DNA of 64,000 bases from Caldalkalibacillus mannanilyticus JCM 10596 (GCF_000615945.1 NZ_BAMO01000020.1:1-64000), one strand, 5' to 3'. Shown: positions 28,274-36,455, counted from the stretch's first letter. The notes: generated by a model from the letters alone, not told the origin. Numbers and translations: made by a program.

Positions 28274-28591
28274 ATCGGTTTAGTTCAGAGAAAATCAATA
28301 CATAAGAATAATCCTCTTTGCTTTCGAGATGTCAGTTCTCCTTCAGAAGAAAAGAACTATAGTAACTATGTAATCCGCTTACTAGTAAAAAGGGAAAAGC
28401 ATCAACATGCGGAACAGGACTTATTTGAAAAGATAGAAAGAATGAGGGAAGAACTTACAGAGCTAGTGGTTAAAAAGGGTTTTTCATCAAGTGAAGTTGT
28501 AGAATTAAGTCAACGCTTAGACAAGTATATTGTTAAAGCACAAAACCAAATGAGAAAAAAAATACTGAAATACGAAATAGTAAATAGATAA
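28274..28591 (+). CDS. Spo0E-like aspartyl-phosphate phosphatase (copy A), non-ATG start suspected
   Basis: The C-terminal 49 residues are a Spo0E-family helical hairpin with the SQxLD signature (MREELTELVVKKGFSSSEVV, then ELSQRLDKYIV). These proteins dephosphorylate Spo0A~P and delay sporulation. An N-terminal extension of about 56 residues in the same frame is partly shared with the second copy at 33.1 kb (IGLVQRKSIH versus IDLVTRRSMH). No ATG, GTG or TTG precedes the extension. AGGAGGGG lies exactly 6 bases before an ATC codon at 28274, and the second copy has the same spacing to an aligned ATC. The short alternative is ATG 28442, with a weak site. Confidence 0.65.
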   Translation: MGLVQRKSIHKNNPLCFRDVSSPSEEKNYSNYVIRLLVKREKHQHAEQDLFEKIERMREELTELVVKKGFSSSEVVELSQRLDKYIVKAQNQMRKKILKYEIVNR

Positions 28592-28703
28592 GTGATCTCC
28601 TGGAGTAAATAACATTCAGGAGTTCTTTGTTACACTGGATGAAAATACCTTTAACTCTCTGAAAGCAAAGTGATAAAAGTACTTGGTATAGGGAGTGGTA
28701 ATA

Positions 28704-30044
28704 TTGATAGGGGGAGCTTCTTTACTTAAGTTGCAAGCTAAATTGCACCGAACATTACGTTCTGAAATAGAAAGAAACATAAAAGAACGGGGATATAGCA
28801 TTAGTAAAACAGCTGAATTATCAGGGATGAACCCTGGTAATTTGAGTGGTATTTTGAACGGTAATCCACCACGTGCCATCACAATCCGTCAGTTAGATGC
28901 CTTGGCTAAGGTATTTGGCTATGAACAGGGCTGGTTGTATGAACTGTATCCAGAAGAATGTATATCAGAGGGGAAGGTTTCACGCCCACGCTTGATTCCT
29001 TATTTAGTTCGCTGTGCGGAAATCGGCAGGCAGGACTGTATAGAGATTGTTGTTTCACATCTCTTAGAAAATCCTAAAAATCTAGTCATCCTCTATTCTG
29101 TAGCTGAACAATTATTTGAAAGCGGAAAGAAAAGAGAGGCGCTACCTTTCTATGAAGTTATTATAGATAATGAAAAGGATAGTTATTCTGATCAATTTGT
29201 GATTAGTCATTATAGAGTATTCCGTATAAAGTTAGGAGAAAATTTAGAAAAAAATTGGCAGGCTGCTGTTAGTTTTGCTCCATATTGTCAGAGGTTGCCT
29301 GAAGATTATCAGTTAGATGCTCTTTATCAATTAACAAGAGTATTTTATTCAATCAGAAAATGGGATCATTTGGGCGAATTTGCAGATAAGCTACAAGAAT
29401 TAGCGACGACCGTCTATTGCGAGCAATTACGTCAAAAAAAGAAAGAAAAGAGAGTACCTCTTCTAAGAATAGAACATCCTTTAGTTTCTTACTATGGAAA
29501 AGGTCATCTACTGAAGGGAGTAGCTTTAGCACGAAAAGAACGATATGAAGAAGCAATAAAATGCGTTGAAAAATATATTGATCTGAGCTGGTTTGAAATA
29601 CTCGATGACTTAGGGAAACAGGAGGTCGAGAAGTTTCGCTACTGGGGTGAAGGGAATATATATGGGTTAAATTTATTAATGGGTAAGATAGAGATACTTG
29701 AAGAGTATGTTGAATTTCTAACGAGGCATCCTAAAGAAATTTTACCAGGTTTGCTGGGGATAGTAGAAGCTGCCAATAAACATGATTTTAATGTAGATTG
29801 GGTACTCAATTCTTTTTCGGAAAATATAAAGCAATTCGAAGAAAATCGAACTGTTGTAAACATGAGTCAACAAAATTATTTTCGAAATCAATTGGCAATC
29901 TATTTGTTTAGACGAGGTAAACTTACAGAAGGAATTAACGAAACGATCCGCTGTCTAGACTTATCTGAAAAAACAAAAGAATATATGAATTTTAAGAAAT
30001 GCGCGGAATATTTACTAGAGTCAATAGATAAAAAGACAGAATAA
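28704..30044 (+). CDS. XRE/TPR-type regulator, RRNPP-like (copy 2)
   Basis: About 446 residues, paralogous to copy 1. The HTH segment YSISKTAELSGMNPGNLSGI is near-identical to copies 3 and 4, followed by FGYEQGWLYELYPEEC and a helical TPR-like region. No small secreted peptide gene follows; a terminator does (30111). The start is uncertain: TTG 28704 has GGGAG 8 bases upstream, while TTG 28731 aligns with the starts of the other copies. The N-terminal DNA-binding half is much better conserved across the family than the middle of the receptor region. Confidence 0.78.
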   Translation: MIGGASLLKLQAKLHRTLRSEIERNIKERGYSISKTAELSGMNPGNLSGILNGNPPRAITIRQLDALAKVFGYEQGWLYELYPEECISEGKVSRPRLIPYLVRCAEIGRQDCIEIVVSHLLENPKNLVILYSVAEQLFESGKKREALPFYEVIIDNEKDSYSDQFVISHYRVFRIKLGENLEKNWQAAVSFAPYCQRLPEDYQLDALYQLTRVFYSIRKWDHLGEFADKLQELATTVYCEQLRQKKKEKRVPLLRIEHPLVSYYGKGHLLKGVALARKERYEEAIKCVEKYIDLSWFEILDDLGKQEVEKFRYWGEGNIYGLNLLMGKIEILEEYVEFLTRHPKEILPGLLGIVEAANKHDFNVDWVLNSFSENIKQFEENRTVVNMSQQNYFRNQLAIYLFRRGKLTEGINETIRCLDLSEKTKEYMNFKKCAEYLLESIDKKTE

Positions 30045-30110
30045 TAAGTTATTACATATTGAAATGAAAAAAGTATATTAAACGATAGAAATAAGATATT
30101 ATAAGCAGAA

Positions 30111-30137
30111 AAACATCCCAAAAGGGGTGCTTTTTTT
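30111..30137 (+). terminator. Terminator after copy 2
   Basis: ACATCCC and GGGGTGC/T form a stem around AAAA, followed by a 7-T run. It is nearly the same sequence as the terminators after copies 1 and 4. Confidence 0.85.
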
Positions 30138-30192
30138 AGAGTCAACCTGATATAAAAGGAATATTTAATTAAGGAAAGAAAGGAGACATTCT

Positions 30193-31503
30193 ATGGGGAT
30201 GCAAATCCTTTTGCATCGAACATTACGTTCTGAACTAGAAAGAAACATGAAAGAACGCGGATATACCATTAGTAAAACAGCGGAATTATCAGGGATGAAC
30301 CCTGGCAATTTGAGTGGTATCTTGAACGGTAATCCACCACGTGCCATCACGATCCGTCAATTAGATGTTTTGGCTAAGGTATTTGGTTACGAACAGGGCT
30401 GGTTGTATGAACTGTATCCAGAAGAATGTATATCAGAAGGGAAGGTTTCACGCCCACGCTTGATTCCTTATTTGGTTCGCTGTGCTGAAATTGGCAGGCA
30501 GGATTGTATAGAGATTGTTAGTTCATACCTCTTAGAAAATCCTAAAAATCTAGTCATCCTCTTTTCCGTAGCTGAACAATTATTTGAAAGCGGAAAAAAA
30601 AGAGAAGCACTGCCATTTTATGAAGTCATAATAGATAATGAGAAGGATAGTTATTCTGATCATTTTGTGATTAGTCATTATCGGGTATTTAGGATAAAAT
30701 TGGGAACCAATTCAGAAGAGAATCTCCAAGCTACTACTCGTTTCGCACCCTATCGTAAGCGATTGCCTGAAAACCATCAGTTAGATTCCCTTTTGCAATT
30801 AACAAAAGCCAGCTATTCATTGCAAAAGTTTAGAGATACAGAAAAATATGCAGATGAGCTACAAGAATTGGCAACGCTTATCTATAATGATCAAATAGAC
30901 CGGAAGAAAAAAGGCAGGACAATCTCCCCTTTAAGAACAGAACACCATTTGGTTGTCTATTATGGACAAGGTTATTTGATGAAAGGACTAGCTTTGTCAA
31001 CACAGGGACAATATGAGGAATCCATACCCTATATTCATAAATACATGGATCTTGGATTTTTTGAAATATTGGATGACTTGGGAAAACAAGAGGTAGAAAA
31101 GTTTCGATATTGGGGTCAACTTAATTTATATTCAACTAATTTAATGATAGGTAAGGAAAAATCACTTAGTCAATATGTTGAATTTCTAGAGAATCATCCT
31201 GAAGAAATTTTCCCCGGTTTGTTGACCATCCTAAGAATAGCTAATCAACATGGTTATGATGTAGATTGGGTTCTTGATCATTTTTCTAAAAATATAAAAG
31301 AATCAACAAATAGTGATTTTATAGATATGGGCAGACATATTCGATTTCGAAAGGAACTGGCACTTTATTTTTTAAAGCGTGGTAAAGTCACAGAAGGTAT
31401 ACAGGAAACGCTGAAATGTCTTCAGTTGTCAGACAAAGGAAGAGAATATAAAAACTTCAAAACATGTGCAGAGTCACTATTGGAAACGTTAGAGAAAATA
31501 TAG
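30193..31503 (+). CDS. XRE/TPR-type regulator, RRNPP-like (copy 3)
   Basis: A 436-residue paralogue starting MGMQILLHRTLRSELERNMK after AAAGGAGA. The HTH lies at about residues 20-45, followed by YLVRCAEIGRQDCIEIV, LFSVAEQLFESGKKREALPF and TPR-like helices to the end. It is closest to copies 2 and 4 in the first 175 residues and diverges after about residue 200 (RDTEKYADELQELATLIYND). No downstream pro-peptide is visible in the 79 bases before copy 4, and there is no terminator, so copies 3 and 4 may share a transcript. Confidence 0.8.
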   Translation: MGMQILLHRTLRSELERNMKERGYTISKTAELSGMNPGNLSGILNGNPPRAITIRQLDVLAKVFGYEQGWLYELYPEECISEGKVSRPRLIPYLVRCAEIGRQDCIEIVSSYLLENPKNLVILFSVAEQLFESGKKREALPFYEVIIDNEKDSYSDHFVISHYRVFRIKLGTNSEENLQATTRFAPYRKRLPENHQLDSLLQLTKASYSLQKFRDTEKYADELQELATLIYNDQIDRKKKGRTISPLRTEHHLVVYYGQGYLMKGLALSTQGQYEESIPYIHKYMDLGFFEILDDLGKQEVEKFRYWGQLNLYSTNLMIGKEKSLSQYVEFLENHPEEIFPGLLTILRIANQHGYDVDWVLDHFSKNIKESTNSDFIDMGRHIRFRKELALYFLKRGKVTEGIQETLKCLQLSDKGREYKNFKTCAESLLETLEKI

Positions 31504-31561
31504 TAAGGGTGAACGAAGGAAGCAAAGTTAGAAATTGGTACGTTATTACAGAACATCTTGA

Positions 31562-32904
31562 TTGAAAGATTTATATTTGGAGGTGCAAAAAACTTTGCAT
31601 CGAACATTGCGTTCTGAAATAGAGAAAAACATGAAAGAACGGGGATATACCATTAGCAAAACAGCGGAATTAGCAGGGATGAATCCTGGCAATTTGAGTG
31701 GTATCTTGAACGGTAATCCACCACGTGCCATTACAATCCGTCAGTTAGATACCTTGGCTCAGGTATTTGGTTACGAACAAGGCTGGCTGTATGAATTGTA
31801 TCCAGAAGAATGTGTATCGGAGGGTAAGATTTCACGCCCGCGCTTGATCCCCTATTTGGTTCGCTGTGCCGAATTAGACAGGCAGGACTGTATTGAGATG
31901 GTTAGTTCACATCTCTTAGAAAATCCAAAAAATCTAGTCATTCTTTTTTCGGTAGCTGAACAATTATTTGAAAGCGGAAAAAAAAGAAAAGCACTGCCAT
32001 TTTATGAAGTCATAATAGATAATGAAAAGGATAGTTATTCTGATCATTTTGTGATCAGCACTATCGAGTATTTCGGATAAAATTAGGAACGAACTTAGAA
32101 GAAAATTGGCAAGCTGCTATTCGTTTTGCTCCTTATCGTAAGAGGTTGCCTGAAGATTATCAGTTGGATGCTCTTTTACAATTAGCCAATGTATGTTATT
32201 CAATAAGCAAATGTGAACATATAGTAAACTATGCCGATGAGCTACAAGAACTGGCGACGATCGTTTATAATAATCAGTTACATCACAAAAAGAAAGGAAA
32301 GGCTATACAACCTCTAAGAACAGAGCGCCATTTGATTGTCTATTATGGACAAGGTTATTTGATGAAAGGGTTAGCTTTGTCTAAACAAGAACAATATGAG
32401 GAAGCGATTCAGTACGTGCAAAAATATATCGACCTGAGTTGGTTTGAAATATTAGATAACTTGGGAAAACAGGAAGTGGAGAAGTTTCGCTATTGGGGTG
32501 AAGCGAATTTATATGCTTTTCATTTACTGATGGGTAAATTTGAAATACTCCAAAAGTATGTAGAATTTTTAAAGAAATATCCTAATGAAGTTTTACCAGG
32601 TTTGTTAAACATTGTAGAGGCTGCTAATAAACATGATTTTAATATAGATGGGGTTCTCAATATTTTTTCTGATGACATCAAGCAATTTGAAAAAAATGAA
32701 AAAGTTATTAATATAAGTAGTCATAATCAATTTCGAAATCAATTGGCGATCTATTTGTTTAGACGAGGCAAACTTACAGAAGGAATTAATGAAACGATTC
32801 GCTGTCTATATATATCAGAGAAGTTAAAAGAATATAAGAGCTTTAAGAAATGTGCGGCATCTTTATTGAATTCGATAGAACGAGGAACACAAATATCTGA
32901 CTGA
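31562..32904 (+). CDS. XRE/TPR-type regulator, RRNPP-like (copy 4), frameshifted as given
   Basis: The first part (to 32080) carries the conserved HTH and reads to HFVISTIEYFG*. Copy 3 reads HFVISHYRVFRIKLG here. Restoring one base after position 32058 gives HYRVFRIKLGTNLEENWQAAIRF and continues to 32904. Full length would be about 440 residues. The start is uncertain: GTG 31583 aligns with the other copies (V/M-Q-x-x-L-H), but GGAGG touches it, so TTG 31562, 31577 or 31595 are possible. The break could be a real pseudogene or a sequencing deletion. The rest of the frame is intact, favouring the latter. Confidence 0.75.
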
Positions 32905-32951
32905 TTCGCTGTGTAAAAATTGTTCTATCTAAAAAAGTCATATAATTTACT

Positions 32952-32980
32952 TAAAAAACATCCCAAAAGGGGTGTTTTTT
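32952..32980 (+). terminator. Terminator after copy 4
   Basis: AACATCCC and GGGGTGTT form a stem around AAAA with a T-run. It is the third copy of this hairpin in the cluster. Confidence 0.85.
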
Positions 32981-33071
32981 AATATTCTGTTTTTGGCATT
33001 TTTGGATATTTTGGATAGTAGTTTATAGTAATAAACAACAGGAATTATTTTTAGAAAAGGAGGGGCACATT

Positions 33072-33413
33072 ATCGATTTGGTAACGAGAAGATCAATGCA
33101 TACCTACGTTCTTCTTTGCAATCGAGATGCAGGATCTCCTTTAGAAGTAAAAAGAGCTCACACAAAGAGTACAGTTGACTTAAAAGAAAAGGGAACCGTT
33201 CAGCAGAGTGAGTCAGATTTATTGGAAGAGATAGAGAGGATGAGGGAAGCATTAGTAGAGTTAGTTAAAAGAAAAGGTTTTTTTTCAAGTGAAGTTGTGG
33301 AATTAAGTCAGCAACTAGATAGATATATTGTCGAAGCTCAAAATAGGATAATGAAAAAGTCTGGGAAGCATTCAAGTATGACATTAAATGATGGACATCG
33401 TGAGCCTCGATAA
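33072..33413 (+). CDS. Spo0E-like aspartyl-phosphate phosphatase (copy B)
   Basis: About 113 residues. The Spo0E core is MREALVELVKRKGFFSSEVV then ELSQQLDRYIV, with the SQxLD signature. An N-terminal extension of about 55 residues is homologous to copy A (SMHTYVLLCNRDAGSP versus SIHKNNPLCFRDVSSP). AGGAGGGG lies 6 bases before ATC 33072 and 12 bases before TTG 33078; the latter is the conventional choice. It sits between the receptor cluster and an AbrB-type gene, so it is placed to lower Spo0A~P. The extension is unusual, since typical Spo0E-like proteins have 50-90 residues. Confidence 0.75.
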   Translation: MDLVTRRSMHTYVLLCNRDAGSPLEVKRAHTKSTVDLKEKGTVQQSESDLLEEIERMREALVELVKRKGFFSSEVVELSQQLDRYIVEAQNRIMKKSGKHSSMTLNDGHREPR

Positions 33414-33479
33414 TATGATCATTCATTTTCAAAGTACCCGTGATTGATTTTATTATTTATTAGAATGAGGAGGCTTATT

Positions 33480-33731
33480 ATGTACGGAGAAGTTCGCAAG
33501 ATAGATCGTTTAGGAAGGGTTGTTATCCCTAAATCTATAAGAATGAATAACCAAATTTTAATTGGAGATGATTTAGAGATATTTACGGATGGAAAGAAGC
33601 TGATTCTAACAAAATCTAAACCTTCTAATCCAAGCTGTGTTGTCTGCAATAGTTGTGAAGGATTAAAACAGATAGAGGATTCTTATCTATGTGATCAGTG
33701 TGTAGATGTAATCGCGAAAACAGCAAAATAA
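33480..33731 (+). CDS. AbrB/SpoVT-type transcriptional regulator with Cys-rich tail
   Basis: An 83-residue protein. The N-terminal swapped-hairpin AbrB domain (VRKIDRLGRVVIPKSIRMNN, residues 5-24, with LEIFTDGKKLIL) is followed by a C-terminal CVVCNSC...YLCDQC segment that could bind zinc. AbrB-type proteins repress post-exponential genes until Spo0A~P rises. Similar short AbrB relatives with a Cys tail occur in Bacillales. The ATG at 33480 follows GAGGAGG. It lies 66 bp after the Spo0E-like gene and ends before a strong terminator. Confidence 0.85.
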   Translation: MYGEVRKIDRLGRVVIPKSIRMNNQILIGDDLEIFTDGKKLILTKSKPSNPSCVVCNSCEGLKQIEDSYLCDQCVDVIAKTAK

Positions 33732-33780
33732 AGTGAAAGATAGAAACAAGAACGATGTTGGAAAGTAAAAAAATAAAACA

Positions 33781-33818
33781 AAAAAATTGACTTCAGAAAT
33801 TAGCGAAGTCAATTTTCT
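33781..33818 (+). terminator. Terminator after the AbrB-like gene
   Basis: AAAATTGACTTC pairs perfectly with GAAGTCAATTTT around a 10-base loop. Confidence 0.85.
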
Positions 33819-33991
33819 TTATTTTATTTCAGTTAGCATAATTGCAGTTGATATGAATGATGAAGGTAACTTGTCTATTTTGCAATAAGCAGTAACATGA
33901 ATAAAACTGAAACATTTCCTACAGAAGATCAGTCTGATTATATGGATCTGATTTCCATACATACTCATTTGCAGGAGAGGTGAATTTATTT

Positions 33992-34306
33992 TTGCAAGGA
34001 GCGATCGATTATTTTAAGAGTGTTTCATACTGGATCTCCGATAGTCTTATTCTAGTGTTAATTATTTTATTTCTAGCGTATATCATTATAAATTATTGCA
34101 CAGGTTGGCTCATGGATTTTATAAATCCTAAGTTCACTAAAGCTCTGTATAGCTGTATTTACTTTGTTGTTTTTTTACTTTTGCATTTGATTTTTCAATC
34201 TCAAAATTATTTTGCCGTCGTAGCAATCGTAGTGAAGGTTTCATTTCGCCTTAAGCATTTTTCATTTGATCGTTCCATTTTTCAAAAGGGGGAAGAAGGA
34301 ATCTAG
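33992..34306 (+). CDS. Small membrane protein, hypothetical
   Basis: About 104 residues with three hydrophobic segments (SLILVLIILFLAYIIINY, CIYFVVFLLLHLIF and YFAVVAIVVKV) and a basic C-terminus. TTG 33992 was chosen because AGGAGAGGTG lies 9-11 bases upstream; GTG 33980 touches that site. No family recognised. It sits between the sporulation-control cluster and the lipoprotein array. Confidence 0.55.
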   Translation: MQGAIDYFKSVSYWISDSLILVLIILFLAYIIINYCTGWLMDFINPKFTKALYSCIYFVVFLLLHLIFQSQNYFAVVAIVVKVSFRLKHFSFDRSIFQKGEEGI

Positions 34307-34409
34307 CTAATATTTTTCATTGTTTTTCATCCAATTTGTGTGACAATAATACGGCATTAGAAAGCTTCTAATTATAGATTTTGTGTAGAATTAGAAACGG
34401 AGGAAAAAA

Positions 34410-34853
34410 ATGCCGAAACATAAATATATGTTAATCCTTCTATTAGTATTTTTAATCATTGGATGCACCAACACCAACACCAACACCAACACCAACACCA
34501 ACACCAACATCACATATGAAGAAGATGAACTCTATCTATTTTCAGGAGAAGTTTTTGGTGTAACTCCACAAGATGGGTATGTTCTACCGAACAAAAGTAA
34601 ATCTAGATATACACTTTCCTTACATAAATTTTATCCAGAGGGTGAAGATTTTGATGAATATAATAGAAGATTTAGAAATGTAGTTGGGAGAGGGATAGAC
34701 ATCACGGATAATACAAAAATCTACGATGAAAATGATTCGGAAATTGCTACAACAGATATTGAAATAGGAAGTACAGTAGAATTTAAAGTTATTGTAGCTG
34801 ATGAATTCCTTGAAGCGATAGAAATAAAGGTAATTGAGAAAGCTGCTGAATAA
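34410..34853 (+). CDS. Lipoprotein, tandem family member 1 (Thr-Asn repeat)
   Basis: A 147-residue lipoprotein: MPKHKYMLILLLVFLIIGC with a lipobox Cys near residue 19, then seven Thr-Asn dipeptides encoded by seven ACCAAC units. The mature domain of about 100 residues is predicted beta-rich (LFSGEVFGVTPQDGYVL, ITDNTKIYDENDSE, GSTVEFKV, EAIEIKVIE) and recalls the OB-like DUF3221/YobA lipoprotein domain, though I cannot confirm this. GGAGGAAAAAA precedes the ATG. Two diverged copies follow in tandem. Confidence 0.7.
   Translation: MPKHKYMLILLLVFLIIGCTNTNTNTNTNTNTNITYEEDELYLFSGEVFGVTPQDGYVLPNKSKSRYTLSLHKFYPEGEDFDEYNRRFRNVVGRGIDITDNTKIYDENDSEIATTDIEIGSTVEFKVIVADEFLEAIEIKVIEKAAE
34467..34508 (+). 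repeat. (ACCAAC)7 hexanucleotide repeat within lipoprotein gene
   Basis: Seven perfect ACCAAC units encode a Thr-Asn tether right after the lipobox Cys. The neighbouring paralogues have two units and one unit plus a variant at the same place. Length changes would keep the frame. Confidence 0.95.
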
Positions 34854-34934
34854 AGTAAAAAGGTGATCATTGTTCATTTTCAAGCGGGATAACAGCTAGC
34901 AATGTTTCTTTAGATAGAGAAAGGGGGGAAGGGA

Positions 34935-35348
34935 ATGAAGCCAACATATATCTTTTTAGTTCTCCTTATTCTTTTGAATGTTGGATGCACCAACACCAAC
35001 ATCACATATGAAGAAGATGAACTTTATCTATATTCAGGAGAAATCATTTCTGTAACTCCACAAGATGGTTATGTTCTAGAAAATAAAAGCAGAACTAGAT
35101 TTACACTTTCTCTACATGGATTTAGACCAGAGGGAGAAGAATTCGATGCATATAATGGGAAATTCAGTTCTGTAATTGAAAGAGCAATAGAAATTACAGA
35201 CAACACGAAGATTTACAATGAAGATGGAACCGAAATTACTCCTACAGAATTAGAAACAGGAAGTACAGTAGAATTCAAATTTGTTATCGTGGATGAGTAT
35301 CACCTTGAAGCGATAGAAATAAAGGTAATTGAGAAAGCTACTGAATAA
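34935..35348 (+). CDS. Lipoprotein, tandem family member 2
   Basis: 137 residues: MKPTYIFLVLLILLNVGC lipobox, two Thr-Asn units, then the same beta-rich domain as members 1 and 3 (YSGEIISVTPQDGYVLENKS, ITDNTKIYNEDGTE, LETGSTVEFKF). The 3' flank after its stop, about 50 bases beginning AGTAAAAAGGTGATCATTG, is nearly the same as that after member 1, so the duplication unit includes intergenic DNA. AAAGGGGGGAAGGG precedes the ATG. Confidence 0.7.
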   Translation: MKPTYIFLVLLILLNVGCTNTNITYEEDELYLYSGEIISVTPQDGYVLENKSRTRFTLSLHGFRPEGEEFDAYNGKFSSVIERAIEITDNTKIYNEDGTEITPTELETGSTVEFKFVIVDEYHLEAIEIKVIEKATE

Positions 35349-35427
35349 AGTAAAAAGGTGATCATTGTTCTTTTCAAGCGGGATAAAAGCAAGCAATAAT
35401 TCTTAAGATATAGAAAGGAGGGAGGGG

Positions 35428-35838
35428 ATGAAACCAACTTATATCTTTTTAATTCTCCTTATTCTATTGAATGTTGGCTGCACCAACACCAGCATCCCAT
35501 ATGAAGAAGATGAACTACATCATTTTTCAGGGGAAGTCTTTGGTATAGTACCGCAAGATGGGTATGTTCTACCGAACAAAAGTAAATCGAGATATGCGCT
35601 TTCTCTTCATAATTTTTATCCAGAGGGTGAAGAATTCGATGAATTCAATAGAAAGCATCAAAATACCATTGAAAGGATCATAGACATCACAGACAATACA
35701 AAAATCTACGATGAAAATGATTCGGAAATTGTCCCTACAGATGTTGAAATAGGTAGTGCAGTAGAATTCAAAGTTATTGTAGCTGATGAATTCCTTGAAG
35801 CGATAGAAATAAAGGTAATTAAGAGTGCCTCTGAATAA
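35428..35838 (+). CDS. Lipoprotein, tandem family member 3
   Basis: 136 residues: MKPTYIFLILLILLNVGC lipobox, one Thr-Asn unit, then the shared domain. The N-terminal signal is nearly identical to member 2, while the mature domain is closer to member 1 (VLPNKSKSRY, ITDNTKIYDENDSEI, VIVADEFLEAIEIKVI). That mosaic pattern suggests recombination among copies. AAAGGAGGGAGGGG precedes the ATG. A terminator follows 20 bp after the stop. Confidence 0.7.
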   Translation: MKPTYIFLILLILLNVGCTNTSIPYEEDELHHFSGEVFGIVPQDGYVLPNKSKSRYALSLHNFYPEGEEFDEFNRKHQNTIERIIDITDNTKIYDENDSEIVPTDVEIGSAVEFKVIVADEFLEAIEIKVIKSASE

Positions 35839-35855
35839 CGTTTGCTTTTAAAGTA

Positions 35856-35899
35856 AAAAAATAGACCGCCTTGAGCTGACAACTCCGCGGTCTATTTCA
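35856..35899 (+). terminator. Terminator of the lipoprotein array
   Basis: AAATAGACCGC pairs with GCGGTCTATTT around a loop of about 16 bases. Confidence 0.85.
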
Positions 35900-35947
35900 A
35901 AAACTATAACCTGGGTCAACCCCTTTTGCTGGGGAGCTACTGTACAG

Positions 35948-35983
35948 GACCACAGCTGTTAGCATCAGCCTGTGGTCTTTTTT
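35948..35983 (+). terminator. Orphan terminator hairpin
   Basis: GACCACAG pairs with CTGTGGTC, followed by a 6-T run. It lies only 50 bp after the preceding terminator with no gene between, and is preceded by an ACCCC/GGGG-type mini-hairpin. Confidence 0.75.
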
Positions 35984-36090
35984 CTAATACGTTTCATCTA
36001 ATACTATCATACTCTTAAGAAACTGTATGTATGTCTGGGGGAACTTGTACATATAATGTAGCAATCTAGGAGAGAGTGGGGGAAAACAGG

Positions 36091-36366
36091 ATGAAAGTAA
36101 GAAGTAGACTATTTATTTCTCTGGTAGTGGCTCTGGCTTTATTGTGGGTTGCGATTCCGCGATTGCCTGTCTATGGGAGCAAGGTTGAATTTGGCTTCAG
36201 TATTCTTTGGTTAGCTTTTTGCTTGCTGGTGATTGGAGCGAATCTTCATGCTCTGTTGAGATTGGGACGTGGAGAGGTTGTAGATAAACCAGCGTTATCT
36301 AAGGAACAGCGTGAAGCGATGAGAAGGATTCAACGCTACAAGAGAAGGAGAGTACCCTCCAGATAA
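36091..36366 (+). CDS. Small membrane protein upstream of ytoI, hypothetical
   Basis: 91 residues with two hydrophobic segments (FISLVVALALLWVAIP and FSILWLAFCLLVIGANL) and a very basic C-terminus (MRRIQRYKRRRVPSR). ATG 36091 has GGGGGA upstream; GTG 36076 with AGGAGAGA is an equally possible start. I do not recognise a family. It is read in the same direction as ytoI, but a separate ytoI promoter is visible in the gap. Confidence 0.6.
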   Translation: MKVRSRLFISLVVALALLWVAIPRLPVYGSKVEFGFSILWLAFCLLVIGANLHALLRLGRGEVVDKPALSKEQREAMRRIQRYKRRRVPSR

Positions 36367-36425
36367 TAACCATGAAGAAAGATGAAAAATAATGAATAAA
36401 AATAAGACAAGTTAAGGATGAACAG

Positions 36426-36455
36426 TTGCTTTCCCTCTATGAAACTCTGTATAAT
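36426..36455 (+). promoter_or_regulatory. SigA-type promoter of ytoI
   Basis: TTGCTT, 18 bases, TATAAT. The -10 is perfect and the -35 matches four of six. It lies 84 bp before the ytoI start. Confidence 0.6.

Noticed and set aside
28704-32904. Mobile element or transposon as the cause of the receptor repeats
   Set aside because: No transposase, terminal inverted repeats or target duplications are seen. The repeats are coding and explained by tandem duplication.
30045-32951. Pro-peptide genes after receptor copies 2, 3 and 4
   Set aside because: I read the short gaps in all frames after each stop. Only a 5-codon MKKVY frame after copy 2 was found, too short and without a signal peptide.
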